Shown here piece after piece: positions 55,601-63,794 of a stretch of DNA of 64,000 nucleotides. The stretch is taken from NCBI GenBank assembly GCA_002633005.1, contig NMRA01000129.1, forward strand, positions 238,459 through 302,458, given 5' to 3'. Origin of the DNA: Phoronis australis (taxonomy: Eukaryota > Phoronida > Phoronidae). The position numbers were made by a program, and so were the translations under genes. The notes beneath the pieces were generated by a model, which did not search any database, was not told the DNA's origin, and saw only the letters and a program-made list of their open reading frames with translations. Position 1 is the stretch's first letter. Each line of letters starts with the position of its first letter.

Positions 55601-56059
55601 AGCGAATGCTCTTCAGATACGGCTCCCCTCGTAAACTCTAGAGAGCCTAGTCCACTCAAGATGATGATTGCCACTAGTCTAGAGAAGCTGCACCATCTCA
55701 AAGGTCACATTACTAACGTAGTCGTGCATAAAAGTAGCCAGTCTGATGCAGACGGCTGCAGTGAACATCTGCTCTCTTCAGTGGGCTGTGACAGTGTCGA
55801 CTCGGCCTTGTCCTCCACAACAGCAGGCACTGACGCTAGTCTTCCACAGTCGGATAATAATGTAGAAATGTCAGAGCTGAAAGATCCCCATCGACCCACA
55901 GAGCGAAGCAAAAGTCGTCACACGTCACGATTTACCGTGACGAGGAGCAAAGAAGACATTAAAGACAGTTTGCGGTCATCACGTGAAAGTGGTATCGAGT
56001 TCAGTTCACATCAAGGTTCGCCTGAAACTGGCGAATGTAAAGTGGACATTGGATTATAA
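31541..56059 (+). CDS. KIDINS220: KIDINS220 / ARMS: ankyrin-repeat, KAP P-loop NTPase, four-TM membrane scaffold
   Basis: Twenty-two exons (31541-31651, 32164-32262, 33599-33697, 34129-34227, 34878-34976, 35342-35440, 36070-36168, 36450-36548, 37275-37373, 39711-39809, 41229-41327, 42005-42182, 42665-42829, 43757-43939, 44497-44656, 45269-45414, 45950-46638, 47762-48023, 48609-48774, 50543-50721, 53966-54288, 54689-56059) total 4923 bp, an exact 1640 codons plus stop. The family scaffolds Trk, p75 and other receptors at the plasma membrane and links them to sustained MAPK signalling. Order: ankyrin repeats (residues about 1-425), Walker [12 protein letters not shown] (about 464-474), TM1-2 (495-540), TM3-4 (655-715), Walker [15 protein letters not shown] (about 770), the [14 protein letters not shown] motif, a Gln-rich linker, a SAM-like domain (about 1186-1260), and a disordered acidic/Ser tail. 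The membrane segments interrupt the KAP NTPase domain, as in the family. The human protein is about 1770 residues, so the tail here is shorter. It ends in VDIGL. Confidence 0.95.
32164..32262 (+). CDS. KIDINS220: KIDINS220 ankyrin exon (99 bp)
   Basis: Exactly 33 codons, phase 0 at both ends: [18 protein letters not shown] and onward. Corresponds to the human repeat reading CGQTPLMIAAEQGNLEIV. Confidence 0.93.
33599..33697 (+). CDS. KIDINS220: KIDINS220 ankyrin exon (99 bp)
   Basis: 33 codons, phase 0/0: [20 protein letters not shown] and onward to DHRDM. Acceptor ttttgcag, donor atg|gtaatt. Confidence 0.94.
34129..34227 (+). CDS. KIDINS220: KIDINS220 ankyrin exon (99 bp)
   Basis: 33 codons, phase 0/0: [20 protein letters not shown] and onward. 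The [12 protein letters not shown] stretch is identical to the vertebrate protein. Confidence 0.96.
34878..34976 (+). CDS. KIDINS220: KIDINS220 ankyrin exon (99 bp)
   Basis: 33 codons, phase 0/0: [20 protein letters not shown] and onward. Acceptor tttttcag, donor agg|gtatgt. Confidence 0.95.
35342..35440 (+). CDS. KIDINS220: KIDINS220 ankyrin exon (99 bp)
   Basis: 33 codons, phase 0/0: [20 protein letters not shown] and onward to TAGM. Acceptor ctgttgtag, donor atg|gtatgt. Confidence 0.95.
36070..36168 (+). CDS. KIDINS220: KIDINS220 ankyrin exon (99 bp)
   Basis: 33 codons, phase 0/0: [20 protein letters not shown] and onward to NPNVNAMDK. Acceptor gtgttgcag, donor aag|gtgacg. Confidence 0.95.
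36450..36548 (+). CDS. KIDINS220: KIDINS220 ankyrin exon (99 bp)
   Basis: 33 codons, phase 0/0: [20 protein letters not shown] and onward. Acceptor tgtgtgcag, donor agg|gtgagt. Confidence 0.95.
37275..37373 (+). CDS. KIDINS220: KIDINS220 ankyrin exon (99 bp)
   Basis: 33 codons, phase 0/0: [20 protein letters not shown] and onward. Donor gct|gtaagt; a 0.6-kb GT-rich minisatellite begins only a few bases after it. Confidence 0.95.
37390..37965 (+). repeat. GT-rich minisatellite/low-complexity tract in a KIDINS220 intron
   Basis: About 575 bp of variants of gttgtgttgtggtcgtggtt, almost lacking A and with isolated C on the plus strand. It starts about 15 bases after the donor of the 37275 exon. 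The Val/Cys/Trp-rich and Thr/His-rich frames crossing it are artefacts. Confidence 0.92.
38170..39580 (+). mobile_element. Non-autonomous repeat element with tandem-repeat core and terminal hairpin (contains N gap)
   Basis: Left end tgcgcccaca (38170) and inverted partner tgtgggcgca (to 39563). A (TCCG)n microsatellite and tggcgtccggcgtc-type block follow the left end (38210-38270). Then come degenerate tandem units of about 145-160 bp, each with a phrase like catgaaatttgg (38304, 38449, 38610) and one like ccacctagtggcca. Assembly Ns at 38653-39055 fall inside this array. The right end is single-copy-like and is shared in inverse orientation with 63795-64000. Beyond the inverted repeat a CAACGC-tct-GCGTTG hairpin and ctcttgtt are still shared by both copies, so the element ends near 39587. 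Microsatellite, tandem core and end hairpin recall Helentron-type non-autonomous elements; the class is inferred. Confidence 0.7.
38653..39055. other. Assembly gap (about 403 N)
   Basis: A run of N inside the tandem core of the repeat element. The true length of the array is unknown. Open frames drawn through it are meaningless. Confidence 0.99.
39711..39809 (+). CDS. KIDINS220: KIDINS220 ankyrin exon (99 bp)
   Basis: 33 codons, phase 0/0: [20 protein letters not shown] and onward; equals the human repeat DNKTALYWAVEKGN. Acceptor ctgtcacag, donor acg|gtaaga. The exon is intact although it follows the element and gap. Confidence 0.95.
41229..41327 (+). CDS. KIDINS220: KIDINS220 ankyrin exon (99 bp)
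   Basis: 33 codons, phase 0/0: [20 protein letters not shown] and onward to [13 protein letters not shown]. Tenth consecutive 99-bp exon. Confidence 0.95.
42005..42182 (+). CDS. KIDINS220: KIDINS220 exon: last ankyrin repeat and linker
   Basis: 178 bp, phase 0 in, 1 out: [20 protein letters not shown] and onward to SILTQIFGA. The [20 protein letters not shown] and [11 protein letters not shown] stretches match vertebrate KIDINS220 almost exactly. Confidence 0.95.
42665..42829 (+). CDS. KIDINS220: KIDINS220 exon: start of KAP NTPase domain with Walker A
   Basis: 165 bp, phase 1/1: [20 protein letters not shown] then [18 protein letters not shown]. GxxxxGKS ([11 protein letters not shown]) is the nucleotide-binding loop of KAP-family P-loop NTPases. 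Confidence 0.96.
43757..43939 (+). CDS. KIDINS220: KIDINS220 exon: TM1 and TM2
   Basis: 183 bp, phase 1/1. Encodes [19 protein letters not shown] (TM1) and a second hydrophobic segment ending LFMFCYLLM (TM2), separated by a short WNWQ turn. Confidence 0.93.
44497..44656 (+). CDS. KIDINS220: KIDINS220 exon between TM2 and the RFLFT motif
   Basis: 160 bp, phase 1 in, 2 out: [20 protein letters not shown] and onward to [15 protein letters not shown]. Replaces the human segment around FVNPPELPEQTTKAL. Confidence 0.9.
45269..45414 (+). CDS. KIDINS220: KIDINS220 exon: RFLFT...SVGGE segment
   Basis: 146 bp, phase 2 in, 1 out: [20 protein letters not shown] and onward to [12 protein letters not shown]. 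Closely parallels human RFLFTDYNRLSSVGGETSLA. Confidence 0.95.
45950..46638 (+). CDS. KIDINS220: KIDINS220 large exon: TM3, TM4 and Walker B
   Basis: 689 bp, phase 1 in, 0 out. [20 protein letters not shown] (TM3), a second span [18 protein letters not shown] (TM4), then [20 protein letters not shown], Walker [37 protein letters not shown] and [16 protein letters not shown]. Confidence 0.96.
47762..48023 (+). CDS. KIDINS220: KIDINS220 exon: Ser-rich linker and [16 protein letters not shown]
   Basis: 262 bp, phase 0 in, 1 out. Begins [20 protein letters not shown], a variable Ser/His linker, then [20 protein letters not shown] and [13 protein letters not shown]. The second half equals human [20 protein letters not shown]. 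The acceptor ccttgtag sets the frame; the more obvious frame with ATG at 47803 is a shadow. Confidence 0.93.
48609..48774 (+). CDS. KIDINS220: KIDINS220 exon: GRLLRAY...EQWPYRASW
   Basis: 166 bp, phase 1 in, 2 out: [20 protein letters not shown] then [20 protein letters not shown]. Matches human [20 protein letters not shown]. Confidence 0.95.
48868..49147. repeat. 66-bp tandem repeat, about 4.2 units, in a KIDINS220 intron
   Basis: agtgtaaagctacactt recurs at 48925, 48991, 49057 and 49123, exactly 66 bp apart. The unit carries gggtgtatatttacacc, itself nearly palindromic. Because 66 is a multiple of three, a long minus-strand frame survives across it; it has no coding support. Confidence 0.93.
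50543..50721 (+). CDS. KIDINS220: KIDINS220 exon: [20 protein letters not shown]
   Basis: 179 bp, phase 2 in, 1 out. [20 protein letters not shown] and [20 protein letters not shown] equal human KDVEPLLEIDGDIRNFEVFL and VKVFLPCTVNLDPKLREI. End of the KAP NTPase region. Confidence 0.95.
50840..51350. repeat. 44-bp tandem repeat, about 11 units, in a KIDINS220 intron
   Basis: Unit aggacattcatgaatgactg followed by atgaatggtc(c/g)cctga(a/g)catctag. The first six or so units are close to exact; later ones drift (aggatgtctatgaataact). No spacers, so not CRISPR-like. Confidence 0.92.
52300..52400 (+). repeat. 21-bp minisatellite, five units, carrying TGAAGGTCA
   Basis: catattttgaaggtcattta-c repeats at 52300, 52321, 52342, 52363 and 52384 (last unit truncated; the fourth has one change, ttcgaagg). 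The plus frame reads YFEGHLP five times, but the array lies in an intron and has no splice support. Confidence 0.95.
53966..54288 (+). CDS. KIDINS220: KIDINS220 exon: proline/glutamine-rich linker
   Basis: 323 bp, phase 1 in, 0 out. Starts [20 protein letters not shown], passes through [20 protein letters not shown] and ends MAKMNLK. Low conservation is expected, since the human counterpart is also Pro/Ser/Tyr-rich. The upstream ATG at 53863 is intronic. Confidence 0.88.
54689..56059 (+). CDS. KIDINS220: KIDINS220 terminal coding exon: SAM-like domain and disordered tail
   Basis: 1371 bp, phase 0 in, TAA at 56057-56059. [20 protein letters not shown] then [20 protein letters not shown] and [17 protein letters not shown] form the SAM-like domain (human VDAVCEKLKQIEGLD, NMNFGDWHLFRSTVLEM). 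The tail is Ser/Glu/Asp-rich, includes [20 protein letters not shown] (human ESDNTPLLKDD) and [15 protein letters not shown] (human SGVRSSESSPNHS), and ends VDIGL. Confidence 0.95.
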   Translation: MDERLSDLSVSQVCELLPKLPGLDGTKVSKYYNTFVDSNISGLVLASCDMDELKQVLGMSFGDWQLFRAAILCLRDQELDALQSNEKQSDLSNTERSHAALVAEKLQASVEQERKPRSINRAVSSDCDVTSQLPTPRSRSSSISNSHKNIPRPTSKVEERRAMPRQDSVVHQIMMENMLLRDVMDDFTNGQSALEEESSEVMTVNQTGLDDPLDTLDDDAASDFSSGACLVGEPVVFTQSSVSETDGQSIHLEMETFAKAEEETDGISTRVVRPRDIQLDQKKTVRDSLGSIQPKTVTFEEETSSECSSDTAPLVNSREPSPLKMMIATSLEKLHHLKGHITNVVVHKSSQSDADGCSEHLLSSVGCDSVDSALSSTTAGTDASLPQSDNNVEMSELKDPHRPTERSKSRHTSRFTVTRSKEDIKDSLRSSRESGIEFSSHQGSPETGECKVDIGL

Positions 56060-57204
56060 TTGTAATACCGGTATCGAAGCACATGCTCAAAGATCTTCGC
56101 TTATCTCAACTTTTTGTTACAGGGTCATTTCTTGCGTATTTGGGGTCTATTAATGGACTTACTGATTCTCCCCATTGTGTCTCAAATCTTTTCTTATTGT
56201 GATAGAAAATCATCCTTGTTCCAAACAGATAATACAGGACATGGATAAGGGAAGAGAGGGTGTAAAGAAATCATTTTTTACGAAGTTGGCCAAGTTTTGT
56301 TTTAAAACCTCTGATACTTTCTACCAGTCGCAGGTGACATCTTCTTGGCTTTTATCTGGAAACGCCAATTACTTTATGGCAAATTTTGCGATTCGGTTGT
56401 GAATGCTGAAAGTTAATCTTGTTCTTATTTTTATGCTTAGGGCAGTAAATGGGAAGGGTGTCCCATTCCACCACATGCAGTGTGCTATCTTTAAAAATCT
56501 GTTTTTGGCACTATTTTTTTTTACTGAGGACTGAGCAGAGGTCAGTGATTACTTCTGCAGAAGTTGGGTTTGGACATTTATATCACGACTTAATGTTGCA
56601 TTAAGGTTATGTAAGACCATATTGATAGGTCTGTGCATTAAGAGAGTAAAATTTGATTATTGCCAGTCAGCCATAATTTTGTTTGAGTCACATGATAATG
56701 TTTTTTTTTGTTAACTTAGAGAAAAAACGAACATACATTAATAGCAAAACAATAGCATGACCAAATTTCATTTCAAGACAAAATCTCAAGAACAGTGTTA
56801 TGGTTTTCTAAATTTTCACTTTGTTTTGCGCTATTTTCACTTTTTTCACAAAAATCTTAAAAGTCCAATGTTTGATTGCCCCTCATGATAAAATTCAACT
56901 TTAATGAACAATTCCTAACGACATTTTTGAGAATGCTGCATAAAGCCTGAAAGTTTCACTTGAATCCAAAGTTTTCTAGCTGAAGGGTCTTACGTAACTA
57001 TCAGTGACATTTATACTCTTCTTACGGTTCTTTGCAACAGAGTGTAGTCTTCAAGCAGTTGGTGGTCTAGAGAATACTTTGTTCGGCGAACAATAGGTGT
57101 CGCTATAGGACGTCTTCCGCTACTCGCTTCAAGCCACGATTGTGCTGTCGAACTCTTTTATTGCTAAGACCTGCTTTTGTTTATTTACAGATCCTCTTCA
57201 TTCT

Positions 57205-57210
57205 AATAAA
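57205..57210 (+). terminator. Polyadenylation signal AATAAA of KIDINS220
   Basis: AATAAA in ttctaataaagacg, 1.15 kb after the stop codon. It is a canonical hexamer in the right place; other weaker signals in the 3' UTR cannot be excluded. Confidence 0.5.
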
Positions 57211-57239
57211 GACGATCTTTGAAATAACTATATGTTTAT

Positions 57240-58897
57240 TTATGTTCATTTGCTATAAAACATGTCATTTGTAACGTGGTGCGATACTTTAGGTTCCATA
57301 GTTCCTGTTGTGTACCCTGATCTCTTGAACCTACACAAAACACACACTTTATGTTCAATTTTTGTGTTCTAGTGACAGTGTTTTGAAGTTCACTCAGTAA
57401 CGTCACGCCACCAGGTGGCACTATGAGTTGTGGTGTAAATGTGAGACTTTCTATTTGATTGTTGTTATTGTGGGTATTTTTTTCTTGACTCATAAAAATT
57501 TCAAAAACCATGGTGCACTTGGGTAAGTCAAAATAGATTAGAAAGGGTAACGGTGTACAAATAATGTAAATTTAATATACATTTTATTTTAAAACTTGAG
57601 ATAGATGTAAATATTGAAATGCGCACATTGTAAGATAGGCAGCAACAATTCTGTGGAGGGTCTTTCCTGATTAAAGAGGTCTTATCACATTATGTGCAAA
57701 TCATCTTTTGTTTACCGTCTACCACCAGAGACCTGGTATTTTGGGCATTGTTGGGCAACTGCAGAAGTACAGTACAACAAATGAGGATTTGAAGTCCAAA
57801 AACAGGAATTAGCATGTTTTGTTTACCTAGTTGTATTTTTTATTTTTGCGACACAATGGCATGCTATTAATCCAACTTATTCAATTTTTATTTTTAAGTG
57901 ACAGCTTTACGTGTGGTATTTGTATTGTGTCTGCGTGAGATATTGTTTGTGTGGTTTTCTTGCTGGATTACAGATCATATAATTTTGCAGAAGTTACCAG
58001 TTACCATGTATTATAGCTTAGATAACAAGATATAGCCACTTTAAATCTGGGAGGGTTAACGTTGGCTGGGGTGCAGTCATGAATATATGAGAAGTTACTG
58101 TGTTCAGGGAACTAGCTTTTTATTGTTATGTAAGATCATTAGGTTTGTTGAACAGTTTGTAGCTGATTGCCAGCACAGTAAAACTCGCATGGGTCAAACG
58201 TGCAAGTCGGATTTTCACTTACAGTACCATTGTACCATTTAGAACGTGCACTCTCTCCTTCAGATTAGTAGGATTTTGCCTTATTTGGATAGAATCTTCC
58301 GGTCTGATTGGATTGGATTTATGTGCGTTTTATGGTTAAATAAGTGTTTTGAATAAAAACGTGTCTCACTTGCAACTTTTTTTCGATGGAGATGGACATC
58401 ATTTTCTGGGTACAGTTTAACAATCATAGTCTCGATTCTGTGTATAAAAACATGATGAGATATGTATTTCATATACTACGACCGTGTTTTACATAACCTG
58501 CCTCAAGTCCCCTCATTATTTAACTGTAACTTGAAAATGGTGGACTTCTCGGAAACCCGTCACGATTCGAACACTCCAATGTCTTTAGTTGTTGACATTT
58601 GATACCACAAGATCATTTTATGATAGAAGTGCGAGAATCCAATTATTGTGTCATCACATTTGGGATATTTGCTCTGTGGTTCTGCTGTTGTTTTTCCATT
58701 GCATTTGTGGGACAATTGTCAGTTCGTAAACATCGCGTGACGTCACAGATAGGTGTGGATGTGCTATCTGATTGTTGCATTTTCTGATCTATATATTAAG
58801 GTGATTCATTTTGAGGTTAATTCTCATTTTAGTTTGTATGATGGTTGCTTAGGTGGACCCTTGCAAGTGACAAGAATGGTTTGGTACAAAATTATTT
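57240..58897. other. Intergenic between KIDINS220 and LIAS; no gene
   Basis: AT-rich with short random frames. Apart from the CTCF-like site at 57408-57421 I see nothing. Confidence 0.5.
57408..57421 (+). promoter_or_regulatory. Exact match to CTCF core consensus between convergent genes
   Basis: CCACCAGGTGGCAC fits CCASYAGRKGGCRS at all 14 positions. It lies 0.2 kb after the KIDINS220 polyA signal and 2.6 kb before the end of LIAS. Occupancy is inferred only. Confidence 0.4.
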
Positions 58898-59201
58898 ACA
58901 TGTCACTGGGTGTTTACAAGCCGACAAGCGTCTCGCAGTACATTAGAAAAATGACATCAGCACCGTAAATGAAATTCATGAAATTTCTTAGTGCTAAAGT
59001 TCATTGGGTGAAAGACTTATAGTTTGGTGTGCTGTGCCTTATATCAAACACATGTCACTGGGTGTTTACATGCTGACAAGGGTCTCGCAGTACATTTGAA
59101 AAATGACATCAGCACCCTAAATGAAATCCATGGAATTTCTTAGTGCTGAAGTTCATCAGGAGAAAGACTTATAGTTTGGTGTGCTGTGCCTTATCTCAAA
59201 C
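58898..59201. repeat. 152-bp tandem duplication
   Basis: acatgtcactgggtgtttac starts at 58898 and again at 59050; the two 152-bp units are about 93% alike by eye, ending in gtgctgtgccttat(a/c)tcaaaca. Confidence 0.9.
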
Positions 59202-60063
59202 ACGATTGGTAAACTCCTCTGTGTTGAATTAAAATAAACACATCGTCACAGACATTTTAGGAGCTCTCTGATTCTTTTGTTTTTCTTCGTAAAAATTATA
59301 ATGTTCTGGCTGCCATCTTTATTCCCACTCCTGCGCCATCTGTTGTTCACAACAATAACACATACACTGCAAAATTTGTTTTTTTATTATGCCACCGTCA
59401 TGCTTCAACACCATGTTGAATGCTTTTTATTTTAAAAATCTGTGGTCAATTTTGTTGCCATTTAGTTTCACAGTGTACACCAACCACTCTTACTAATGCA
59501 TGCGCCTGCACGAGAAGCAAAGGTGAACATGCCTACACAATGATGTCAAATACACTGGGACTTTAGAATTGCAACTATAGAGTTTGAAAGCATAAAGAAT
59601 GCGATCACAAACATTGAGAGGGACAGCTTTACTAGGAAGTGGGAGAATTTGAGAGTACATATCCGTAAATTCAATTTAACACTGGTACAAATATTTTGTG
59701 AGATCATTCTCTTGGAGTGTGCGTGTGTGTACATGCGTTGGCTCATTTCTCACCACATAGCTTTGAGTCAAATTTCATCATGATCTGCCCAGCAGTTTTT
59801 GAGATAATCAACGCCCAAACAGGATGCTAAATGGCTGCATCAAAATCAGAGAATCCTTTAAAACTCTTAATAAAAACCACAGGACCTCCGTGTACTTGTA
59901 TATGTGCCGGGGTATTCATCTTGTGTTGGTACACCTTAGGTAAGACACTGGAGTAGCGTAGTCCCCCTGCCTAGGCCTTTGTCATGAAACGTAATTGTCA
60001 AAAGATTTTGTGCTCTCAAAAGGAGGTCGGGTAGACGAGCATTTCTCTCAGTCACAAATGGTC

Positions 60064-60113
60064 TTAGCAATCTTCCCTTGTCTTTTTCAGCAGGTTACTG
60101 ATGAAGAATTCCC
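60064..60113 (-). CDS. LIAS: LIAS terminal exon
   Basis: 50 bp: acceptor cttctgcag, [15 protein letters not shown] then TAA. Phase 1 in. It completes SYKAGEFF, so it is secure although short. Confidence 0.88.
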
Positions 60114-63100
60114 CTGCAGAAGCAAAGCCACACATAAACACAACGCAATGCTTTCACATCACGCAACCAAGGTTGCAGCTGAACAACAAATCACAATGAA
60201 AAGACGAGCAATTTTTCACTTATGGCATTGAAAACTTTTCACTGATGATTAACATGAAATGGACTGAAACCCAGATTGCCAACTATATTGGTTAGCTTCA
60301 CTTCAGAACTGATGGTAAATTTGAATGTCAGTACACTATTATCGTGCGACGTGCAAGGATTACACATGTAGGCAAAAATGGAATAACTTTAGTTTGGTGA
60401 CACTGTCAGCAGTCATATAATGGCATTATATTCAGGTCAAATGATACACAATACAGTTGGGGGACTTGTGGAATGAATGTTATAAACCAGGCTCCTAATG
60501 CGCTTACCTTCACACGTGTGATCCATAGGTGTCGCAGCAATGAAAAAAGTGGGGCTATAGCCCCCCTCCCAGCCCCCCTGTGGTGCACCGCCCATAGACC
60601 ATGAGCTGTGCAGCACTAAAAAAGTGGGCTATAGCCCTCTATGGTGCACCACCGATGTGATAAAGATAACTCTTACCTGCTTTATATGATGACCTGACCA
60701 GGGGGCCACTGGCAGTGTACGCGAAGCCTAGCTGATATCCAACCTTCTCCCAATATTTGTACTTGTCAACAGAAAGGTATTCCTTCACCTGTTTGGAAAA
60801 GCTATGAATAGAAACTGGGAAAGATACATCCTCGCGCAACCGCAAACATACGCAATAATTCAACTGCTCCGAATTTTTGTCCTTTTGGTTAAGAGTGACC
60901 ATTATGCAAGGGCTGCGTTTTGTCAAAGTGCATGGGCATACTTGAAGCTAAAGACTGGCACATCTAGCAGTGTTACTGCCACACAGTTCCTTAAAGTGAA
61001 CTGTGAAAAGAGTAGTTAACTGTAAATGAGAACTACAGACAGTGAGACGAATGTGTTTTCAAATTAACGAGTCTATCACCCTTCTACCTAGGACCAAGAG
61101 TACAATACTTGATATCAGATGCCAATGGCAAATCAAAATAGTTGAAGATGGTTGCTTACCTTCAAGTGCCTTTTTGTGGGTTGCATGTACTGGCCTAGTG
61201 TTAGACAGTCAACTCCAATGTTACGGAGATCTAAAAATGGACGAGATATTGTCAAATATAAGATAAGTGCAGAGGGACACTTATATGTGAACAAAAACTC
61301 CATACAAACTGCTTTACCATGTAAATATCTATCAGTTCATCAGTTCAGACTCACGCTTTAAAAGGTGAGGTACGACCCAGTACACACTGTATGTCTCCCT
61401 ATGTCTGGCACTTTGTAACTCTTGGTCTTGACTAGAGTATTGCAAACTTGATACGAAAGGTGCTCGATATTCCCTAGGTGTCGCTAATGAAAAACGTCTC
61501 ACTTTTTAACTTTTCAATGAACTGAGAACAGAAAGTATTCCATCAGTTTGGTGGCATTCATGGGATAAGGCTTCCATGTGATGACCCAGTTGCATGCATC
61601 ACCATGGCTACATCTCTTGCTTTACTAGTGACACCTAGTGGATTTCAATTACCCCGTTGAACAGTACAGTCACTAAATTTATTTTCAAATACCAAATATA
61701 TATCAAATGCTAAGTATGAAAAATAAAGGATACAAAGAGCCCAGTTTGTCATAACTAGCATAAAGTAAGCTACCTACTTTCATAAACTTACAAAATTCGA
61801 TCGCTGGTAATTCAAACTCATAATTGGCTTAATGTTAACTTCTGTGAATGGCCCTGATATGCTTCATCTTAAGGTTTACACAATTTCCTGTCTTTATTAC
61901 CACTATTCTACATTCAAGGAGCACCCGCAGTTTACCGGCATTATGTGAGAGGTTCTGCGTACTGCGTTACGCTTACATAGTCAAATTTGCTAACTTAACT
62001 TACAACATCCTCAGGGTGGAGAAATCACCCAGTAAACAGATTCATAAAACCCTCGACTATGAGTCATTTGCAAGTAACAGTTGGCGCTTAACAGTTAATA
62101 ACTTTCAAAAAAGGGAAAGCTTTTTTCGTCACAAATTGGAGTTCTGGAGCAAAAATGTTGGCTACTTTTAATTCAATTGACAGTATTATTTTTCACCTGA
62201 TTTTCTTCCGTGTTTTCACCACAACCTCAACAAAGCTAGATAATTTTCAACAAAATTCACCAACTCGTTTAGACTATAGCATTGAGGCAGTATCTCATTC
62301 CAAGTCGATAGTATTTACAGAGTCCAGCCATCTGATTCGTAATATTTCTTTGTAAGGCCAAAAATTAAAAAATAACCCACCACACCGTCCAGCCGCTGGA
62401 TTCACTGCATGCCTCACCTTGCATAGTTTTATACACTTCTTCATCCTTCTCGCCGAGTCCCAACATAATAGACGTCTTGGTTACCATTTTGGGCCTGTGC
62501 TTCTTCACATGTTCGAGAACACTAAGAGATTGTTTGTAATTCGCTCTGGAGTCTCTCACGAACCTACACGAGCAAAAGGGACAAGAAATGACTTGGTGAT
62601 CTAGAATTATTTACAACTTTCTCAGATTTGTTCATTTAATCATATTTTCATGAAACCACACCCAACTGCCTTGCAGGACAATCCTCTAGTTCATGACCCG
62701 CACGATGCTGGCTGTGGGTAGAACTGCTTTAGAAGTAGAAAACCTGTTGCTCGAATAACCCAATGCAATATTTATTTACTTACTGGTCAAAATTTTCAAC
62801 CATAGACTGCAATCACGGTATCCACATCTTTAAGTAAATCCTTTCTCCGAATGGGAGGGGGGGAACCAAAAGTGATAACACGCTGCGCATTTCTGGTGAA
62901 CTGAGGAAAGCAACCCATTAATTGTTGAAAGTTACTCATACTGATATTATTTATTTTGATTTCTTTTTGAGTTTTGGGCTGCAAGAACAATAAGTGCCTA
63001 TCAGCATCATTTACTTGCCATTTGAAATGAAACAAATGGATTGAGCAATGACTAAATTGGACTTATAATTGTACAACAAAGAAAGTATGTCAAGCTAGTC

Positions 63101-63501
63101 CAAATTTCAACCAAAAATTAACTTTTAAATCAAAATTAAGCGTTGCGATGTCATACGGCAATACTGAATTTATGAGTCTTTATGCAGTCATATGCAGCAG
63201 TCCGATTGTTGTGTGTTGTCAACTTAATTTTTCAACAACAACGATAACGCCATGTGCACTAGCACAAAATCCCTGTTGTTATCCAGCAGCACCTAGCGTT
63301 ACCAACTGGGCCATGGTACCATGCAGCAAATCTTAACCTGCTTAGCATGTTGTAGCAATACTTATTTCTCACCTTTGTAATGCCTCTACCGTCTCCACAT
63401 TGTGTGCGTAGACATCCAGACCAGAGTCAGCCACCGTTTCAACACACTCCAGATCACCAGCAAAGTCCGGTGTGAGACACTCGACAAGCATAGAGGGCTT
63501 C
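60064..63501 (-). CDS. LIAS: LIAS, mitochondrial lipoyl synthase: C-terminal half (5 exons, 5' end outside window)
   Basis: Minus-strand exons 63501-63373, 62563-62418, 61230-61160, 60788-60677 and 60113-60064 join in one frame to a TAA at 60064-60066. LIAS is a radical-SAM Fe-S enzyme of the mitochondrial matrix. It inserts two sulfur atoms into protein-bound octanoyl groups to make lipoyl cofactor. Seen in order: [111 protein letters not shown]. The RSSY motif holds the Ser that ligates the auxiliary [4Fe-4S] cluster. The CxxxCxxC radical-SAM and auxiliary-cluster cysteines and the transit peptide are encoded beyond 64000. Length and order match the human C-terminal half (human about 372 aa). 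No break seen. Confidence 0.95.
60530..60660. repeat. Two-unit repeat in a LIAS intron with agtggg-ctatagccc hairpins
   Basis: gcagcaatgaaaaaagtggggctatagcccccc ... gtggtgcaccgccc is repeated in altered form as gcagcactaaaaaagtgggctatagccctctatggtgcaccacc about 80 bp later. GGGCTATAGCCC is a perfect palindrome in both. Confidence 0.6.
60677..60788 (-). CDS. LIAS: LIAS exon with RSSY motif
   Basis: 112 bp, phase 0 in, 1 out: [20 protein letters not shown] then [18 protein letters not shown]. Acceptor ccaaacag, donor gcag|gtaaga. Confidence 0.96.
61160..61230 (-). CDS. LIAS: LIAS exon: [15 protein letters not shown]
   Basis: 71 bp, phase 1 in, 0 out: [20 protein letters not shown] then HLK. 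Acceptor ccatttttag, donor gaag|gtaagc. Too short to show as an open frame of its own. Confidence 0.96.
62418..62563 (-). CDS. LIAS: LIAS exon: [11 protein letters not shown]
   Basis: 146 bp, phase 2 in, 1 out: [20 protein letters not shown] then [20 protein letters not shown]. Acceptor gctcgtgtag, donor gcaag|gtgagg. Confidence 0.96.
63373..63501 (-). CDS. LIAS: LIAS exon: [13 protein letters not shown]
   Basis: 129 bp: [20 protein letters not shown] then [18 protein letters not shown]. Acceptor tttttccag, donor aaag|gtgaga. The exon upstream of it is beyond the window or hidden. Confidence 0.95.
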
Positions 63502-63794
63502 CTGGAAAAAAATAAATCCCTACACCCCTTCTGGTTAACACGTCACACACGGGACAAGCAGGAAAAAACCCAACAAGTAAATGGGTTCCAGACAAAATAA
63601 GATTTGAATCCTACGTTACGATTAGCTCCCAAATGAAACATGAACTTAGGGTCAGAACATCACAAATTTCATCAACTCATTTTTCAAACTGCTGTTGCCT
63701 AGAAAAGGAACCAGGAATAGTTCTTGTTTATTTTGTAGATGTTAAGTAATAATCTCAGACAATGTAAGTAAATTTAGAGGAACGCAACAACAAC

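Larger units (their letters stand above)
26859..57230 (+). other. KIDINS220: KIDINS220 gene span (UTRs, exons and introns)
   Basis: The span is drawn from the probable 5' exon near 26945-27084 to just after the AATAAA at 57205. The left limit is not known exactly. The gene holds 22 canonical coding exons plus a possible alternative first coding exon. It converges on LIAS, which lies 2.8 kb further right on the other strand. Confidence 0.7.
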
